The notes: generated by a model from the letters alone, not told the origin. 64,000 nucleotides of DNA from an uncultured Alphaproteobacteria bacterium (GCA_944393745.1 CALYBD010000003.1:38991-102990), one strand, 5' to 3'. Shown: positions 26,984-35,826, counted from the first letter of the stretch. Numbers and translations: made by a program.

Positions 26984-27984
26984 GGCGGAATGCCTCTGTA
27001 TTCGGCCGGAATATTTTTATCAAACCAAACCTTTATCTTTCCCAGTGCCGGGTGTTCCAACGCGCGTTCCAACAGCCGCCATAAACGCGGCAGATGCTGT
27101 AAATACCGATTTTTTTTGTCCCGAACACATAAACGGACAAAAATCCCCAACACTTTGATATGACGTTGGGCGGCCAAAACAGCCCATGACGCCAGAAAAT
27201 CCTTTTCGTTCGGCAATTTTGCGGCCAGTCCCGTTATGTATCTGTCGCGCATCTGTGCCAATAAATCCGCGGAAATATCGCGCCGGGCATCTTCCATCAG
27301 CGACATGATGTCATAGGTGATCGTGCCGTGCAAAGCATCCTGAAAATCCAACAACCCGCAGGCATGAATGCCTTTTCTGTTTTCCAACAACAGCAGGTTG
27401 TCAACATGATAATCACGCAAAACCAGCGTTTTGGGGACATTATTGGCAATCGGAAAAACATCTTCCCATAATAAAATAAAATCATCGACAATGTCTTTGT
27501 CCGTTTCTTTGCCGAAAGCTGCCGGCATAAACCAATCGGGAAACAACATCAGTTCGCGTTTTAACGCTTCTTCGTCATACAAGGCCAGTCCTTCGGGAAT
27601 GACTTCGGATTCATCGCGTGAATGCAGATCGATCAGCAAATCGACGGCCAGCTCGTAGAGTTTTTTTTCGTCCGCGCCGTTTTTTAACAGCCGGGTATAA
27701 GTCGAATCGCCGAAATCTTCAAGCAGGACAAAACCGTTTTCGCTGTCCTGAGCATAAACATGCGGTGCGCTGTATCCCAACTCTTCAAGCTTTTGATCAA
27801 TCAGCAAAAACGGCCTGACGTCTTCCATCGGCGGCGGAGCGTCCATTAAAACCATGGTTTCGCCGTTACGTGTCAGACGGTCATAATGGCGAAAAGACGC
27901 ATCTGCCGCCAGTAATTTGCGCTGTGCATTGTCCCAGCCATTTTCCTTTAAAAAACGATTCAGCAGTTCAAGGCGTTCCGACAT
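26968..27984 (-). CDS. amgK: N-acetylmuramate/N-acetylglucosamine kinase AmgK-like
   Basis: Aminoglycoside-phosphotransferase-fold kinase of 338 residues that phosphorylates the anomeric position of MurNAc and GlcNAc in cell-wall recycling. The catalytic loop LRDYHVDNLLLL and the metal-binding LLDFQDALHG are intact, and N-terminal ASFRHYDRL matches the family. It is followed by murU with overlap and preceded by tsaE with a 25-base overlap, the order commonly seen in alphaproteobacteria. Confidence 0.87.
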   Translation of the reverse strand: MSERLELLNRFLKENGWDNAQRKLLAADASFRHYDRLTRNGETMVLMDAPPPMEDVRPFLLIDQKLEELGYSAPHVYAQDSENGFVLLEDFGDSTYTRLLKNGADEKKLYELAVDLLIDLHSRDESEVIPEGLALYDEEALKRELMLFPDWFMPAAFGKETDKDIVDDFILLWEDVFPIANNVPKTLVLRDYHVDNLLLLENRKGIHACGLLDFQDALHGTITYDIMSLMEDARRDISADLLAQMRDRYITGLAAKLPNEKDFLASWAVLAAQRHIKVLGIFVRLCVRDKKNRYLQHLPRLWRLLERALEHPALGKIKVWFDKNIPAEYRGIPPCLLK

Positions 27985-28505
27985 AAATCAAAATTCTCCA
28001 TTCGTTGCTTCCAGTCTGCCCCGCAGGCAGTAAGGATCATATTTCTTTTGTCCGGTTTTCCCGAAGGAATTTGAATTTGAATTTCCAAACGTTCCCGCGG
28101 CAGCAACCGTTCGGCGCGCTGCGGCCATTCGATCAGGCTTACTCCGTCGCTTAAAGCTTCTTCAAAGCCGATTTCGTAAATTTCCTGTGCCGTTTTTAAT
28201 CGGTATAAATCAAAATGCCAAAGCGTTAAAGAAATGCCTCCGGTTCGTTCGACCGCCGCATCATAAGTCTGCACCAAAGTAAATGTCGGACTGGGTACGT
28301 CTTCGTTTTCATCGGTCAAAGCACGAATAAACGCTTTGGCAAAAACAGTTTTTCCTGCTCCCAAATCGCCGGATAAAGCGATAACATCACGCGGCCGCAC
28401 CAATCCGGACAGGCCGGCGGCAAACGATTCCAGCTGCGTTCGGGTCAGATCCGTCAGGATCAACGGCTTAGAAGAAATCAAAAACGCTGTCCTTTTTCTT
28501 TGCAT
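27960..28505 (-). CDS. tsaE: tRNA threonylcarbamoyladenosine biosynthesis ATPase TsaE
   Basis: Small P-loop ATPase that drives the TsaBD-dependent addition of t6A at position 37 of ANN-decoding tRNAs. The 181-residue product has Walker A SGDLGAGKTVFAKAFI, the threonine-containing PSPTF, and the family HFDLYRL and LIEWPQRAERLLP. The start codon overlaps the preceding SNase-like gene by 38 bases; no better ATG is seen, so the first 15 or so residues are uncertain. It is part of a chain of overlapping genes from the SNase-like gene to trxA. Confidence 0.92.
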   Translation of the reverse strand: MQRKRTAFLISSKPLILTDLTRTQLESFAAGLSGLVRPRDVIALSGDLGAGKTVFAKAFIRALTDENEDVPSPTFTLVQTYDAAVERTGGISLTLWHFDLYRLKTAQEIYEIGFEEALSDGVSLIEWPQRAERLLPRERLEIQIQIPSGKPDKRNMILTACGADWKQRMENFDLCRNALNC

Positions 28506-29421
28506 TCGGCGAAGGCAGTTTCGGCACTTTAATCGTCGCTTTTTTCTTTTGGATTTGTTGCTGTTCCGCCTGCCATTCCCAAGGCATTTGGAATTGTCCG
28601 GCCCACAGACCGTTCTTTGCCTGCTGCGCCTTGGTTTGATACGGAATATAGATTTGTGTCACGGCCGGCAAAGCAATTGCCCAGCCTTCTTCCACCATTG
28701 CCGCGCCGATGTCAAACGTTCCGACCGAACAGGCAGCCATTAATTCATTTTGCGCGTTGATGTTCATAATTCTGCAGGAAACTTCGTCTCCGCTGATAAA
28801 ATCACGCAGCATGCGCGCGGCGACATAGCCGCATTCATAAGAATGACCGTTTTGATCAATGCAGTTTTGATCAATCAGCGGGGAAGCAATACCGTACAAA
28901 CGAATCGTATGCTTGCCGATTCGGAAAACGTCCGCGCTGACAATCGATTCTATTCTGCCCGTGACGACCTGAGGCATCTGCATCGGCTGCGGTCCTGCCG
29001 TCGGAGGCATACCGACAAGTTCATTGGGTTGCAATGTTGCCGGAGCAGCCGGCGCCGTTGACGGTGTTCCCGGTGCGGGAACAACAGCTCCGCCGGCAGG
29101 AAGGGGAGCCGGCATCGGCATTACTGCTGCCGGCGCGGCAGATTCTGATTTATTTAAAAATTTTGCGGTAACGCCCTTGAGCATATCGGACCCGGAAATA
29201 AAAAAGAATATAACGCCAACGATGACGGCCATCAAAGCGAAGGTCGACATACATCCCAGGAAACGCCATAATCCCTTTCCCAAAAAGAAAAAGCACAATA
29301 TGCCGATTAAGATCGATCCGCCGCCGACAGCCATGTCCGGCCCTGATCCGCTTTGAAAACACAGGCTGCCGATATAAGACGCAACCAAACCGACGGCAAG
29401 AAGAGTAAGTCGCAAAAACAC
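28468..29421 (-). CDS. Membrane-anchored SNase-like (thermonuclease-fold) protein with degenerate active site
   Basis: 317-residue protein starting with GTG after a GGATTCTGAGG region. Residues 1-75 hold three hydrophobic segments, residues about 95-150 are a Pro/Ala-rich linker, and about 152-275 align with the SNase/TNase-like domain (RLYGI, IDQNC, CGYVAARMLRDFI, EVSCR, EEGWAIALP, AQQAKNGLWAG). The catalytic positions are not kept: the usual DGDT is SADV (162-165), the GIDAPE motif is GIASPL (177-182), and the second arginine region reads NAQNEL. It is therefore probably a non-catalytic binding protein. It starts the operon with tsaE. Confidence 0.75.
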   Translation of the reverse strand: MFLRLTLLAVGLVASYIGSLCFQSGSGPDMAVGGGSILIGILCFFFLGKGLWRFLGCMSTFALMAVIVGVIFFFISGSDMLKGVTAKFLNKSESAAPAAVMPMPAPLPAGGAVVPAPGTPSTAPAAPATLQPNELVGMPPTAGPQPMQMPQVVTGRIESIVSADVFRIGKHTIRLYGIASPLIDQNCIDQNGHSYECGYVAARMLRDFISGDEVSCRIMNINAQNELMAACSVGTFDIGAAMVEEGWAIALPAVTQIYIPYQTKAQQAKNGLWAGQFQMPWEWQAEQQQIQKKKATIKVPKLPSPNAKKKDSVFDFF

Positions 29422-29466
29422 CTCAGAATCCTTTCTGAAAAAAAAGATATTTATGTCATTAAAAAT

Positions 29467-29500
29467 AAAGCGGCGGATAAAGTCAAGAATCCGCCGCTTT
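29467..29500 (-). terminator. Intrinsic terminator after the basic coiled-coil gene
   Basis: A perfect 12-bp stem (AAAGCGGCGGAT / ATCCGCCGCTTT) with a 10-base loop lies 19 bases after the stop codon at 29520 and is followed on the minus strand by TTTATTTTTAA. It separates that gene from the SNase-tsaE operon downstream. Confidence 0.82.
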
Positions 29501-29519
29501 TATTTTTTATAATCTTTGT

Positions 29520-30257
29520 TCAGCGCGTATATTCGTCGCGTTTGCGCAAACGTATCTGATTTCTGCGGAAATCTTCCTGTTCGCGACGTTTGGACTTTTG
29601 ATATTTTTTCGCAAAATCGGTATCACGTTTCGTAACGGCCTGATTTTTGTTCAACCCGCGCAGTTTCCGTAATCTTTCAACGCTGATTTTATGACCGTTG
29701 GCATCGGTAATATACAATTCTTTTTTGGCTTCTCTTTCCAGATGCTTTTTCCGGCTGCGTTCGATTTTGGCGCGCGACAAACGGGATTTGCGTTCGGAAG
29801 GCAAAAGCTTGTGAGAGGATCTTTGTTGACGTTTTGTTTTACCTTCCAAATCACGCACATCGCGTTTTTTGATTCCCAAAGGAGTTTTGTCACCGACATA
29901 TTGGTTTGATTCCTGTGCCCGTTTGATGTCTTCGGCGGACAACAATCCTTCCAGTCCCAGCTTGCGTTCCTGACGCAGCAGGTTGTTGCGGACTTCCAGT
30001 TTTTCACCGATCTGGCGTATTTCTTCGCGGCGCTGTTTTTCCGCCGCCGAAATTTCGCGCGGCTGACGGTTTTGTTCGGCCTTTTCCGCATACAGACGAT
30101 CTTCGGCTTCTTTGGCTGCACGAGCCGTTCTGTACAGGATATTGTCGTTTTTCACAGTATTCGAATGAACGTTTTTTTCTTCCGAAGCGCGGCGCTGTTG
30201 CCACACCAAGCTGCTGTTGTCGGCCAGACGAATGCGTCTTTTTTTGTTTTCTTCCAT
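29520..30257 (-). CDS. Highly charged basic coiled-coil protein of unknown function
   Basis: 245 residues, dominated by Lys, Arg and Glu, with no signal peptide or membrane segment. Long helical stretches (for example about 46-100 and 150-175, rich in ARAAKEAEDR, EKQRREEIRQ, SRKKHLEREAKK) predict coiled coils; the C-terminal half is strongly basic and might bind nucleic acid. I do not recognise the family. An AGGA precedes the ATG. It lies between the DivL-like gene and the SNase-tsaE operon and has its own terminator. Confidence 0.65.
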   Translation of the reverse strand: MEENKKRRIRLADNSSLVWQQRRASEEKNVHSNTVKNDNILYRTARAAKEAEDRLYAEKAEQNRQPREISAAEKQRREEIRQIGEKLEVRNNLLRQERKLGLEGLLSAEDIKRAQESNQYVGDKTPLGIKKRDVRDLEGKTKRQQRSSHKLLPSERKSRLSRAKIERSRKKHLEREAKKELYITDANGHKISVERLRKLRGLNKNQAVTKRDTDFAKKYQKSKRREQEDFRRNQIRLRKRDEYTR

Positions 30258-30360
30258 TTTAAGTGATCCTACTCATCAGAAAAACCGAATTTCTTTTATC
30301 ACACTTTTAATTATACAGCAAAGGAAAGAAAAAAAAAGAATTTTTGAAAAAAATCGACAA

Positions 30361-30388
30361 AAAAATAAAAAAATCAGTCTGAAAGACT
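30361..30388 (-). terminator. Probable intrinsic terminator after the DivL-like gene
   Basis: A short AGTCT-GAA-AGACT hairpin is followed on the minus strand by TTTTTTTATTTTTTT, 10 bases after the divL-like stop. The 5-bp stem is short, but the T tract is long. Confidence 0.5.
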
Positions 30389-30397
30389 CAAAAAAAT

Positions 30398-32794
30398 CTA
30401 ATGTACGGGCAGATATATTTGTGTTTTCTTTGTCCCTTTTTTGTCCGAAACGGCCAACGTTCCGCCGTGCATTTCGATGAAACCGCGGATTAAAGAGGCC
30501 GCAAAACCGTTTTGAGCGGCAAAATTAACGGTATCGGAGTCGTTTTTAACGTCCAGAGATTTTTCTTCCAGGGAAATAACGATATTTTTGTTTTCCGTAC
30601 GTACGGTCAGCAAAACGGTCCCGTCTTTAAAAGCGGCCGATACGGCATTGTTGATCAGATAAAACAACACTTGTTTTAACCGTTTTTTATCGGCAATCAG
30701 AGTCGGCAGCGTTTCGGGACAATCCAAAGACAGGGTGACGTTTTTATTTTTTGCCTGTTCCTTGACGGTGTTCATCAGGCCGTTCAGCAAAGCGCGCACA
30801 TCAACGGAATCCAGTTCCAACACGGCAGATCCCGTTTCGATTAACGCCAGATCGGCCAGATCGGCAAACAGGATTTTTAATTCGGATGATGCGTCGGCAA
30901 TGGCCTGTAAATAGGCTTTCTGCCGCCGGTTCAACCGCGGCGGGGCGCCTTCGGAAAGTTTTTCGGCCGCTTCGTTCAAAAGTGACAGCTGCGGATTAAT
31001 TTCTTTGCCCAGTTGATCCAAAAATACGGCGCGCAGTTTTTCCGTCTGAACCGTTGTTTGTTTGAACCGGCTGAGCAGTGTTTCTTTTTCTTCGGCCAAA
31101 GAAGAGCTCTTTTCTTCTTCGGTTACGTCTAGGAAAGAAACAAATATTCCGCCGTCAGGCAGGCCGGCGGCAACGAATTCCAGAACTTTTCCGTCCGGCC
31201 TTAAAACCTGAAAGATTTCCCCCGTATGCGAAGTAATAACGCCCAGCAGTTGTTCTTTCAACGCTTCCCAATTGCTTTCATTTTCAAAAAAAGATTTTTG
31301 CTTTTCAATGACTTCCATAATAGTTAACGGCGGATTGTTGAAATCGGAATCGCTGATTTGCCATAAAGTCAGATAAGCCGTGTTTGCCAAACGCAGCCGT
31401 CCGTCCCGACCGAACAGCAATATGGCTTCGCGCAAATGGTTAATGACAGTGTACTGCGTTTCATTCAGAACCGTCACGGATCTTTCCATGGTCAGATGTC
31501 CCGTGACGTCTTCGTACGTGATCAGTAACCCGCCCAGCGGATGAGGGGTCAGCATGCGGCGCAAAGTAATCCCGGAAGGCAGATGCAGAACGTCTTCCGT
31601 TGCCGAGACCAGCGAAGTAAAATATTTTATTTCGCGTGTTTTATAGGCATTAAAGTCTCTGTTTTCGGGCAGACGGCGTTTTTCGCGCAACATATCCAGT
31701 ACGTGGGAATAAGTCGGCGAACTGTCCAGCCATTCCGCTTCCAAATCCCACAGGTTCATGAAAGACGTATTGTAAAATTGTAATCGCATATCCGCATCAA
31801 AAACGGCAATGGCCGTTTTCAGATGTTCCAAAACGCCGTTATGCGACGCAATATGGCTTTGCAGGCTGTTTTGCAATTCCTGCTCTTGCGTAATGTCACG
31901 CACAAAACCGATGGTTTTGTTTTTGGAATACAGCTGGGCGGGCAGGGGAATTTCAGAAGCTTCAATCCAGCGGCGTTTGCCTTCGATGACGACAAATTCC
32001 CGTGTTTTCTTTTCTTTTCCCGCCGTGCGCGCTGCGGCAGCCAGCACTTTGGCTTCACGCGGCGATTTTTCATAAACCAGTTCGCTGCCCAGCAAAACGG
32101 CCTGTTCGGGCGAATCTGCGTGCACGGCTTTGGCATAAGCGGGATTGCACGCGGCAATCTGCAGCTCTTCATTGCGCAGCCAGACGGGAAACGGCAAACT
32201 GTCGAACGCTTGTTTGAATAAAGTGTTTTCTTTTCCCTGTTCACGCGCTTTTTTGCTGAGAAAATCGAGCTTTTTAGTTGTTTCCGTCGTGTCCTGAACC
32301 CACAGCAAATCAATAATGTTTTTGTATTTTGTCGTATATGTTCTGAATCCGGAAACCAAAAAACTTTTTGTTCGGGTCGTGTTTTGCAACTCCAGCATAA
32401 AAGGGCGCCCGCCGGCACGCATTTCATTTAAGGCGGCGTTTAATGTTTCGGCGCTGTCCGGGGTGAAATGTTCCAGCAAAGCATCAAAAGAAGAATCTGT
32501 GCCCTGCGATAAATCCATCATGACGGCCAAGCGCCTGGAACAATGTGTTTCCCGGATAAATCCGATCGGATCGTACAGCCATAAATAATAGCCGTCCGGA
32601 AAGCTTTCCAGAGTTTCTTCGGCCAGATTAAGCCGTTCTTCGGCCGTCAACAGGTTTTTATGCTGTCTGATCAGCAAAAAAACGGCGGCGGCGCAAATGA
32701 AAACAATGAAAAAACAGATAAACAGCAATGTTTTCGGGTAGAAAAACGCCGAAATCATCATTTTCGTCAAAAGTGAATCAAAAGCTGCCATCAT
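30398..32794 (-). CDS. DivL-like multi-PAS pseudo-histidine-kinase
   Basis: 798 residues: one N-terminal membrane segment (about 21-42), three or four PAS-like regions (about 55-165, 195-305, 320-430, 450-560), a HisKA-like helix pair and a degraded HATPase domain. Where active kinases have SHELRTPL, this protein has GKEINPQL, putting Lys597 at the phospho-acceptor position. The N box (YLINNAVSA, 712-720) is recognisable but the G1 box is absent and G2 is reduced to NGFAASLIRGFIEMHGG. DivL of Caulobacter has the same layout with Tyr at that site and acts as a binding partner of DivK and CckA rather than as a kinase; in many alphaproteobacteria its gene lies just upstream of tsaE-amgK-murU-addBA, as here (two extra genes intervene). 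Identity with DivL is inferred from layout and synteny. Confidence 0.75.
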   Translation of the reverse strand: MMAAFDSLLTKMMISAFFYPKTLLFICFFIVFICAAAVFLLIRQHKNLLTAEERLNLAEETLESFPDGYYLWLYDPIGFIRETHCSRRLAVMMDLSQGTDSSFDALLEHFTPDSAETLNAALNEMRAGGRPFMLELQNTTRTKSFLVSGFRTYTTKYKNIIDLLWVQDTTETTKKLDFLSKKAREQGKENTLFKQAFDSLPFPVWLRNEELQIAACNPAYAKAVHADSPEQAVLLGSELVYEKSPREAKVLAAAARTAGKEKKTREFVVIEGKRRWIEASEIPLPAQLYSKNKTIGFVRDITQEQELQNSLQSHIASHNGVLEHLKTAIAVFDADMRLQFYNTSFMNLWDLEAEWLDSSPTYSHVLDMLREKRRLPENRDFNAYKTREIKYFTSLVSATEDVLHLPSGITLRRMLTPHPLGGLLITYEDVTGHLTMERSVTVLNETQYTVINHLREAILLFGRDGRLRLANTAYLTLWQISDSDFNNPPLTIMEVIEKQKSFFENESNWEALKEQLLGVITSHTGEIFQVLRPDGKVLEFVAAGLPDGGIFVSFLDVTEEEKSSSLAEEKETLLSRFKQTTVQTEKLRAVFLDQLGKEINPQLSLLNEAAEKLSEGAPPRLNRRQKAYLQAIADASSELKILFADLADLALIETGSAVLELDSVDVRALLNGLMNTVKEQAKNKNVTLSLDCPETLPTLIADKKRLKQVLFYLINNAVSAAFKDGTVLLTVRTENKNIVISLEEKSLDVKNDSDTVNFAAQNGFAASLIRGFIEMHGGTLAVSDKKGTKKTQIYLPVH

Positions 32795-32851
32795 TTTTTT
32801 AAAATAGCGCGGCTTGCAGAAAACAGCAAAATAAAAATTTAAGTTGTATCC

Positions 32852-32879
32852 AAAAGATCTTTTTGAAAAGATATCTTTT
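32852..32879. promoter_or_regulatory. Two neighbouring perfect palindromes in the divL-like/XRE intergenic region
   Basis: AAAAGATCTTTT (32852-32863) and AAAAGATATCTTTT (32866-32879) are both perfect palindromes whose centres lie 15 bases apart, between two divergent genes, one of which encodes a helix-turn-helix regulator. They are candidate operator half-pairs for that regulator or another protein; the assignment is inference. Confidence 0.45.
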
Positions 32880-32950
32880 TTTTAATTGATTTTCTTGTAT
32901 AAAATAGGGATTATCTGGAAAAAGAATCATATTATTTTAAGGAGATAAAT

Positions 32951-33427
32951 ATGGTAAAACTTAGAAGGTCTTCTCGCGGCCGCACAGCGGACGGTTCGCC
33001 CAATCCGATTGATGTTTACGTCGGTGCCAGAGTAAAAATGCGCCGTACGCTGCTGGGAATGAGTCAGGAAAAACTGGGGGAAGCAATCGGTTTGACTTTC
33101 CAGCAGGTGCAAAAATACGAACGCGGTCTGAACCGTATCAGCGCCAGCCGTTTGTTCGATATCAGCAAAGTCTTGGAAGTGCCTATCGGCTTCTTTTTCG
33201 AAGAAATGGACGATCAGGTCGCGGAATTGTCGCCGCGTATGCTGGCCGGTGCCGCCGAATTGTCCGAAGAACCCGTTTTGTTTGACTATGATCCGATGAC
33301 AAAACGCGAAACATTGGAACTGGTTCGTTGCTATTATATGATTCCGGATCGTCGGCTGGCGAAAAAATTGCTGGATCTGATTAAAACAATGGCGTCTTCC
33401 GCCGATGAAAACGAAGAAAAAAAATAA
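32951..33427 (+). CDS. XRE-family helix-turn-helix transcriptional regulator
   Basis: 158 residues. The DNA-binding domain at about 19-75 is clear: VGARVKMRRTLLGMSQEKLGEAIGLTFQQVQKYERGLNRISASRLFDIS is the family core (quoted here only by its ends VGARVKMRR and RLFDIS), followed by VPIGFFFEEM. A C-terminal helical region (ETLELVRCYYMIPD, RLAKKLLDLIKTM) is typical of the alphaproteobacterial members that precede metK. Preceded by AAGGAGA. Targets are unknown; the palindromes upstream could mean autoregulation. A terminator separates it from metK. Confidence 0.88.
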   Translation: MVKLRRSSRGRTADGSPNPIDVYVGARVKMRRTLLGMSQEKLGEAIGLTFQQVQKYERGLNRISASRLFDISKVLEVPIGFFFEEMDDQVAELSPRMLAGAAELSEEPVLFDYDPMTKRETLELVRCYYMIPDRRLAKKLLDLIKTMASSADENEEKK

Positions 33428-33460
33428 GGGTGTTTCCCAGATCCGGTGAAATTAAAAGTC

Positions 33461-33497
33461 AAATGCGGTTTGTTTAAAGCCGCATTTTTCTTTTTTT
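33461..33497 (+). terminator. Intrinsic terminator after the XRE regulator
   Basis: An 8-bp stem (AAATGCGG / CCGCATTT) is followed by TTCTTTTTTT, 34 bases after the regulator stop and about 100 bases before metK. Confidence 0.8.
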
Positions 33498-33594
33498 GAT
33501 TAAAAACGCGCCGGAACATAAAAATCTGTTTTCAAAAAAAGCAATCTCCTTTATACCTGAAAAATCGTTTATCAGGACATGAGGAGTACATTTT

Positions 33595-34764
33595 ATGAGA
33601 AAAAACTATTTGTTTACCAGCGAATCCGTATCCGAGGGACACCCGGATAAAGTTTGCGACAGCATTTCCGATACGTTGTTGGATTTGTTTTTAACGCATG
33701 ATCCGCAGGCGCGTTCCGCCGTTGAAACGATGGCGTCTACCGATCGTGTGATTATCTGCGGCGAAGCCCGGCTGCCCGAAACCGTTGACCGCCGCATGAT
33801 GGAAGACGCCGTACGCAAATGCATCAAAGAAATCGGCTATGAACAAAAAGGCTTTGACTGGCAGACGGTAGACATTCAAAATTATCTCCATAAACAGTCC
33901 GGAGACATTGCGCGCGGGGTTGATGAAAGCGAAAATAAAGAAGAAGGCGCCGGCGATCAGGGAATTATTTTCGGATATGCGACCAATGAATTGGAATCAA
34001 CGGAATATTCTCCGGCAACGTTGTTTTTGTCTCACAGTATATTAAAGGAACTTGCCCGTCTGCGTCATAACGGCGAGGTTAAATGGCTGCGTCCCGATGC
34101 CAAAAGCCAAGTGACGCTGCGTTATGAAAACGGCCGGCCGGTCGATGTGGACACGGTTGTTGTATCGACCCAGCATACGGAAGACGTTTCTTATGAAGAG
34201 ATTCGCGAAACGGTGCGCGGTGTGGTCAATCGTTTGTTGCCGAACGGGTGGACGGTTGACGATAAAAAATTTTATGTCAATCCGACGGGACGCTTTGTTA
34301 TCGGCGGTCCGGACGGCGATACGGGACTGACGGGGCGCAAGATTATTGTGGATACTTACGGCGGTGCGGTGGCGCACGGCGGCGGTGCTTTTTCAGGAAA
34401 AGATCCGACAAAAGTTGATCGTTCCGCTGCGTATGCAACGCGTTATCTGGCTAAAAACATTGTTGCGGCCGGTCTGGCCGACAAGGCGATGATTCAGCTG
34501 GCTTATGCGATCGGTGTCGCCCGTCCTTTGGCTGTTTATCTGGATACGTTCGGCACCTGTAAAGTGGACGAAGACAAACTGGAACGACTGCTGCCCGAAG
34601 TGATGGATTTGACGCCGCGCGGCATTCGGACTCATTTAAAACTGAATCGCCCGATTTATCTGCCGACGTCCCGGTACGGGCATTTCGGCAGAACGCCGGA
34701 AAAAGAAGGCGCTTTTCCTTGGGAAAAGACGGATCTGGCCGATGAATTAAAACGTGCTTTTTAG
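33595..34764 (+). CDS. metK: S-adenosylmethionine synthetase
   Basis: Makes S-adenosylmethionine from methionine and ATP. 389 residues with the two family signatures [12 protein letters not shown] (about 120-131) and [19 protein letters not shown] (about 262-280), and the N-terminal [16 protein letters not shown] with the ATP-binding His. GAGGAG precedes the ATG. I looked for a SAM riboswitch in the 165-base leader and did not recognise one; a weak TTTTCA-N17-TATACC promoter-like pair lies at 33529-33557. trmB, which uses the product, follows after 14 bases. Confidence 0.96.
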   Translation: MRKNYLFTSESVSEGHPDKVCDSISDTLLDLFLTHDPQARSAVETMASTDRVIICGEARLPETVDRRMMEDAVRKCIKEIGYEQKGFDWQTVDIQNYLHKQSGDIARGVDESENKEEGAGDQGIIFGYATNELESTEYSPATLFLSHSILKELARLRHNGEVKWLRPDAKSQVTLRYENGRPVDVDTVVVSTQHTEDVSYEEIRETVRGVVNRLLPNGWTVDDKKFYVNPTGRFVIGGPDGDTGLTGRKIIVDTYGGAVAHGGGAFSGKDPTKVDRSAAYATRYLAKNIVAAGLADKAMIQLAYAIGVARPLAVYLDTFGTCKVDEDKLERLLPEVMDLTPRGIRTHLKLNRPIYLPTSRYGHFGRTPEKEGAFPWEKTDLADELKRAF

Positions 34765-34778
34765 GACGGTAAACGGGA

Positions 34779-35519
34779 ATGGAAAACAAAACCCCCAGGG
34801 AATATCAGTTTTACGGGCGGCGAAAAGGCAAAAAACTGAAGCCTTCGCGTGAACTGTTGCTTAAGCATTTTCTGCCGAAAGTCCGTTTGCCGGACGTGGT
34901 CGGGCGCAAGGACGTTGATCCCGCGTCCTGTTTTCCGATTTCCGTCCGTTCTGTCTGGCTGGAAATCGGTTTTGGCGGCGGAGAACATCTGTCGCAGCAG
35001 GCTTTGTTCCACCCCGATACGGGCTTTATCGGTGCTGAAGTGTTTTTAAACGGCATCACAAGTCTGCTGACGCATTTAACCGGAATGGAACGGCGCGGAG
35101 ACGTTTCTGAAAATGTTTCTTTGGCAGCGGGCAGAACGGATAACGTGCGCATATATGATAACGATGTGCGTGATATTCTGCCGTGTTTTAAAGACGGGGC
35201 TTTTGAACGGATTTATGTTTTGTTTCCAGACCCTTGGCCGAAAAAACGCCATGCGGACAGACGCTTTATCGGTCCGAAAAATTTGCCCGTGTTGGCACGT
35301 CTGTTAAAATCCGGCGGCGAACTGCGCATTGCCAGCGATGATATGAACTATATTCGTTGGTCTTTGGAACATCTGATGAAAGCGCCCGAGTTTGAATGGA
35401 CGGCCGAAACGGCGAACGATTGGCGCTGTCCGCCCGCGGATTGGGTCGAAACGCGTTATGAACAAAAGGCGTTGGCTCAGGGTCGAAAACCTGTATATTT
35501 GATCTTTAAACGGAAGTGA
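34779..35519 (+). CDS. trmB: tRNA (guanine-N7-)-methyltransferase
   Basis: SAM-dependent enzyme that methylates G46 in the variable loop of tRNAs. 246 residues, with the SAM-binding motif WLEIGFGGGEHL at about 63-74 and the TrmB signature LFPDPWPKKRHADRRF at about 148-163. The position directly after metK is conserved in alphaproteobacteria. Confidence 0.94.
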   Translation: MENKTPREYQFYGRRKGKKLKPSRELLLKHFLPKVRLPDVVGRKDVDPASCFPISVRSVWLEIGFGGGEHLSQQALFHPDTGFIGAEVFLNGITSLLTHLTGMERRGDVSENVSLAAGRTDNVRIYDNDVRDILPCFKDGAFERIYVLFPDPWPKKRHADRRFIGPKNLPVLARLLKSGGELRIASDDMNYIRWSLEHLMKAPEFEWTAETANDWRCPPADWVETRYEQKALAQGRKPVYLIFKRK

Positions 35520-35523
35520 AAAA

Positions 35524-35826
35524 ATGAAAATATCGGTTAAAATGTCACCGACAGAACGCGAATTTTTTATCAAAGGCGACTTTACAACGCACGACGAAGA
35601 CCGATTTTTTGATGTGTTTATGCAGATTCGGTCAATGACCGAAAGTTGCGTGGTGTTTAATTTGGCTCAGTGCTCTTTTATTGATTCGGCAGCGATGGGT
35701 ATGCTTGTCGTTGCATGCGAAGAAGCCGCCAAAAGAAATGCCGCTCGTGTGATCCGATCGGCTCCGGCTTTGATTAAAGACGTGTTGTTGTCTGCCGGAT
35801 TTGAAAAATTTTATACTTTTCAATAA
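35524..35826 (+). CDS. STAS-domain protein (anti-sigma-factor-antagonist-like)
   Basis: 100 residues covering a single STAS domain. The conserved loop is FIDSAAMGMLVVACEEA at about 52-68, where Ser55 matches the serine phosphorylated in SpoIIAA-type antagonists. GGAAG precedes the ATG and the gene follows trmB by 4 bases, so it is in the metK-trmB unit. No partner anti-sigma kinase or phosphatase is in the window, so its role is unknown; a part in a signalling or lipid-transport (MlaB-like) complex is an alternative. Confidence 0.78.
   Translation: MKISVKMSPTEREFFIKGDFTTHDEDRFFDVFMQIRSMTESCVVFNLAQCSFIDSAAMGMLVVACEEAAKRNAARVIRSAPALIKDVLLSAGFEKFYTFQ

Noticed and set aside
33428..33594. SAM riboswitch in the metK leader
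   Set aside because: No match to known SAM aptamer features was recognised; only the terminator of the previous gene and a weak promoter-like pair are present.
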